Assembly (NCBI GenBank): GCA_900544475.1
Contig: UQVU01000087.1
Span: forward strand, 1-7,589
DNA length: 7,589 bases
Source: an uncultured Butyricicoccus sp.
Lineage (GTDB): Bacteria > Bacillota > Clostridia > Oscillospirales > Butyricicoccaceae
Direction of reading: 5' to 3'
The position numbers and the translations under genes were made by a program. Each line of letters opens with the position of its first letter. Positions within the stretch are counted from its first letter, which is position 1. Shown one piece after another: positions 7,029 to 7,589 of this stretch. The notes below the pieces were generated by a model that worked only from the letters and a program-made list of their open reading frames with translations, ran no database searches and was not told the origin of the DNA.

Positions 7029-7031
7029 TTA
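7029..7031 (-). other. In-frame TAA at valS codon 170
   Basis: The - strand reads AAG GGC CTC ATC TAA AAG GGC CAC, and both flanks are good ValRS in the same frame. Relatives have Tyr at this site, so a single C-to-A change of TAC to TAA is the simplest cause. pcrA in this window ends with TAA, so TAA reassignment to Tyr is unlikely. Confidence 0.85.
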
Positions 7032-7546
7032 GATGAGGCCCTTGTTGTACAGGTTTACGAATACCTCGCGGACCGCCTTGGAGCAGCCCTCGTCCATGGT
7101 GAAGCGCTCGCGGTCCCAGTCGCAGGAGGTGCCGAGCTTTTTCAGCTGGCTGATGATGCGGTTGCCGAACTTGTCCTTCCACGCCCAGACGCGCTTAAGG
7201 AACTCCTCGCGGCCAAGGTCGTAACGGGTCAGACCCTCTTCCTTGCGGAGGTTTTCCTCGACCTTGATCTGGGTGGCGATGCCGGCGTGGTCGGTGCCCG
7301 GCATCCACAGCGCTTCGTAGCCCTGCATGCGCTTGGTGCGGATGAGGATATCCTGAAGCGTTTCGTCAAACGCATGGCCCATATGCAGCTGGCCGGTTAC
7401 GTTCGGAGGCGGGATAACGATGGTATAGGGTTTCTTGTCCGGATTGACCTCGGCATGGAAAAAGCCGGAGTCCACCCAGAACTTGTACAGCTTGTCCTCG
7501 ACCGCTTTCGGGTCGTAGGTCTTAGGCAGTTCGCTCATAGATCTAT

Positions 7547-7552
7547 CTCCTT
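7547..7552 (-). promoter_or_regulatory. Ribosome binding site of valS
   Basis: AAGGAG on the - strand, 8 nt before ATG 7538: a near-ideal site, which argues that translation initiation of this valS copy was under normal selection until recently. Confidence 0.8.
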
Positions 7553-7564
7553 CAATTTATTTAC

Positions 7565-7589
7565 AAAAACAAAAAACAGCACGCCGTCC
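7565..7589 (-). terminator. Probable 3' arm and T-run of a valS leader terminator (T-box attenuator?), cut by the window edge
   Basis: Read on the - strand, the window opens with the GC-rich GGACGGCGTGCTG followed by TTTTTTGTTTTTG, then A/T-rich leader and the valS ribosome site. This is how the 3' half of an intrinsic terminator looks. In Firmicutes valS is commonly controlled by a tRNA-Val T-box leader with such a terminator just before the gene. The 5' arm and the T-box core are outside the window, so the T-box identity is inference. Confidence 0.4.

Larger units (their letters stand above)
4945..7538 (-). pseudogene. valS: Valine--tRNA ligase, broken by an in-frame stop and a frameshift/deletion
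   Basis: Class I aminoacyl-tRNA synthetase that charges tRNA-Val in the cytoplasm and edits mischarged Thr. All family parts are readable: [15 protein letters not shown] (44-58, HIGH motif HMGH at 52-55), [12 protein letters not shown] and HDPNDFEMG (279-287) of the CP1 editing domain, Cys pairs CYRC and CPKC typical of zinc sites, KMSKS at 525-529, the anticodon-binding domain, and the C-terminal coiled-coil arm. Two lesions interrupt it. Codon 170 is TAA where relatives have Tyr (GLI-stop-KGHR). After LNNP (about residue 836) the frame shifts; the frame that continues correctly reads [19 protein letters not shown] and ends at TGA 4945-4947. The usual motif GFVAKAPAEVV is missing between them. 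With the lost bases restored the protein would be about 873 residues, the normal size. The start ATG 7538 has AAGGAG 8 nt upstream. ValRS is essential, so a second copy or sequence error should be suspected. Confidence 0.88.

Noticed and set aside
7029..7031. Stop-codon reassignment or programmed readthrough in valS
   Set aside because: pcrA uses TAA as its true stop in this same window, there is no readthrough context known to me here, and a second independent lesion is present in the same gene.

Overview
This window looks like chromosomal DNA of an endospore-forming, GC-rich member of the Clostridia, perhaps Oscillospiraceae/Ruminococcaceae-like. The evidence is a complete forespore sigma-factor operon (spoIIAA-spoIIAB-sigF), the valS-folC gene pair familiar from Firmicutes, a PcrA-type helicase, Shine-Dalgarno starts and intrinsic terminators. 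Lineage below class is a guess from composition. I see no phage, transposase, CRISPR or defence gene, and no novel multigene system. The content is housekeeping plus core sporulation genes, and the points of interest are lesions and small DNA structures.

Layout, left to right. The + strand carries the 3' part of a pcrA/uvrD helicase gene whose start lies outside the window (1-1797). Its stop codon sits in the end of a 57-bp TTAA-bounded imperfect palindrome (1794-1850). Next comes the terminator of the convergent spoIIA operon (1856-1896). All remaining genes are on the - strand. In transcription order they are valS (7538 to 4945), folC (4736 to 3450), spoIIAA (3361 to 3044), spoIIAB (3047 to 2604) and sigF (2607 to 1900). 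The three spoIIA genes overlap by 4 bases at each junction, so they are translationally coupled. SpoIIAA, SpoIIAB and sigma-F form the partner-switching module that turns on forespore transcription after septation.

The valS gene is broken as written. A TAA replaces a conserved Tyr codon at codon 170. Near codon 836 a frameshift coincides with loss of a conserved ValRS C-terminal motif, best explained by a deletion of about 28 bp. The shifted frame happens to stay open through the intergenic region and into folC, giving an apparent 1138-codon ValRS-FolC fusion that I consider an artefact of the lesion. A cell cannot live without ValRS, so either another copy exists elsewhere or these are sequence/assembly errors.

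The spacers are structured. The 208-bp valS-folC gap contains the valS terminator and four copies of GGTATAAT arranged as the arms of two inverted repeats; one copy is a good extended -10 for folC. The 88-bp folC-spoIIAA gap contains a perfect 10-bp stem-loop followed by a T-run only about 20 bp before the spoIIAA start. A candidate sigma-H promoter lies upstream of that hairpin, so spoIIA transcription must apparently pass an intrinsic-terminator-like structure. At the right edge, the valS leader begins with what looks like the 3' arm and T-run of a terminator, as expected of a T-box attenuator, but the rest is outside the window.
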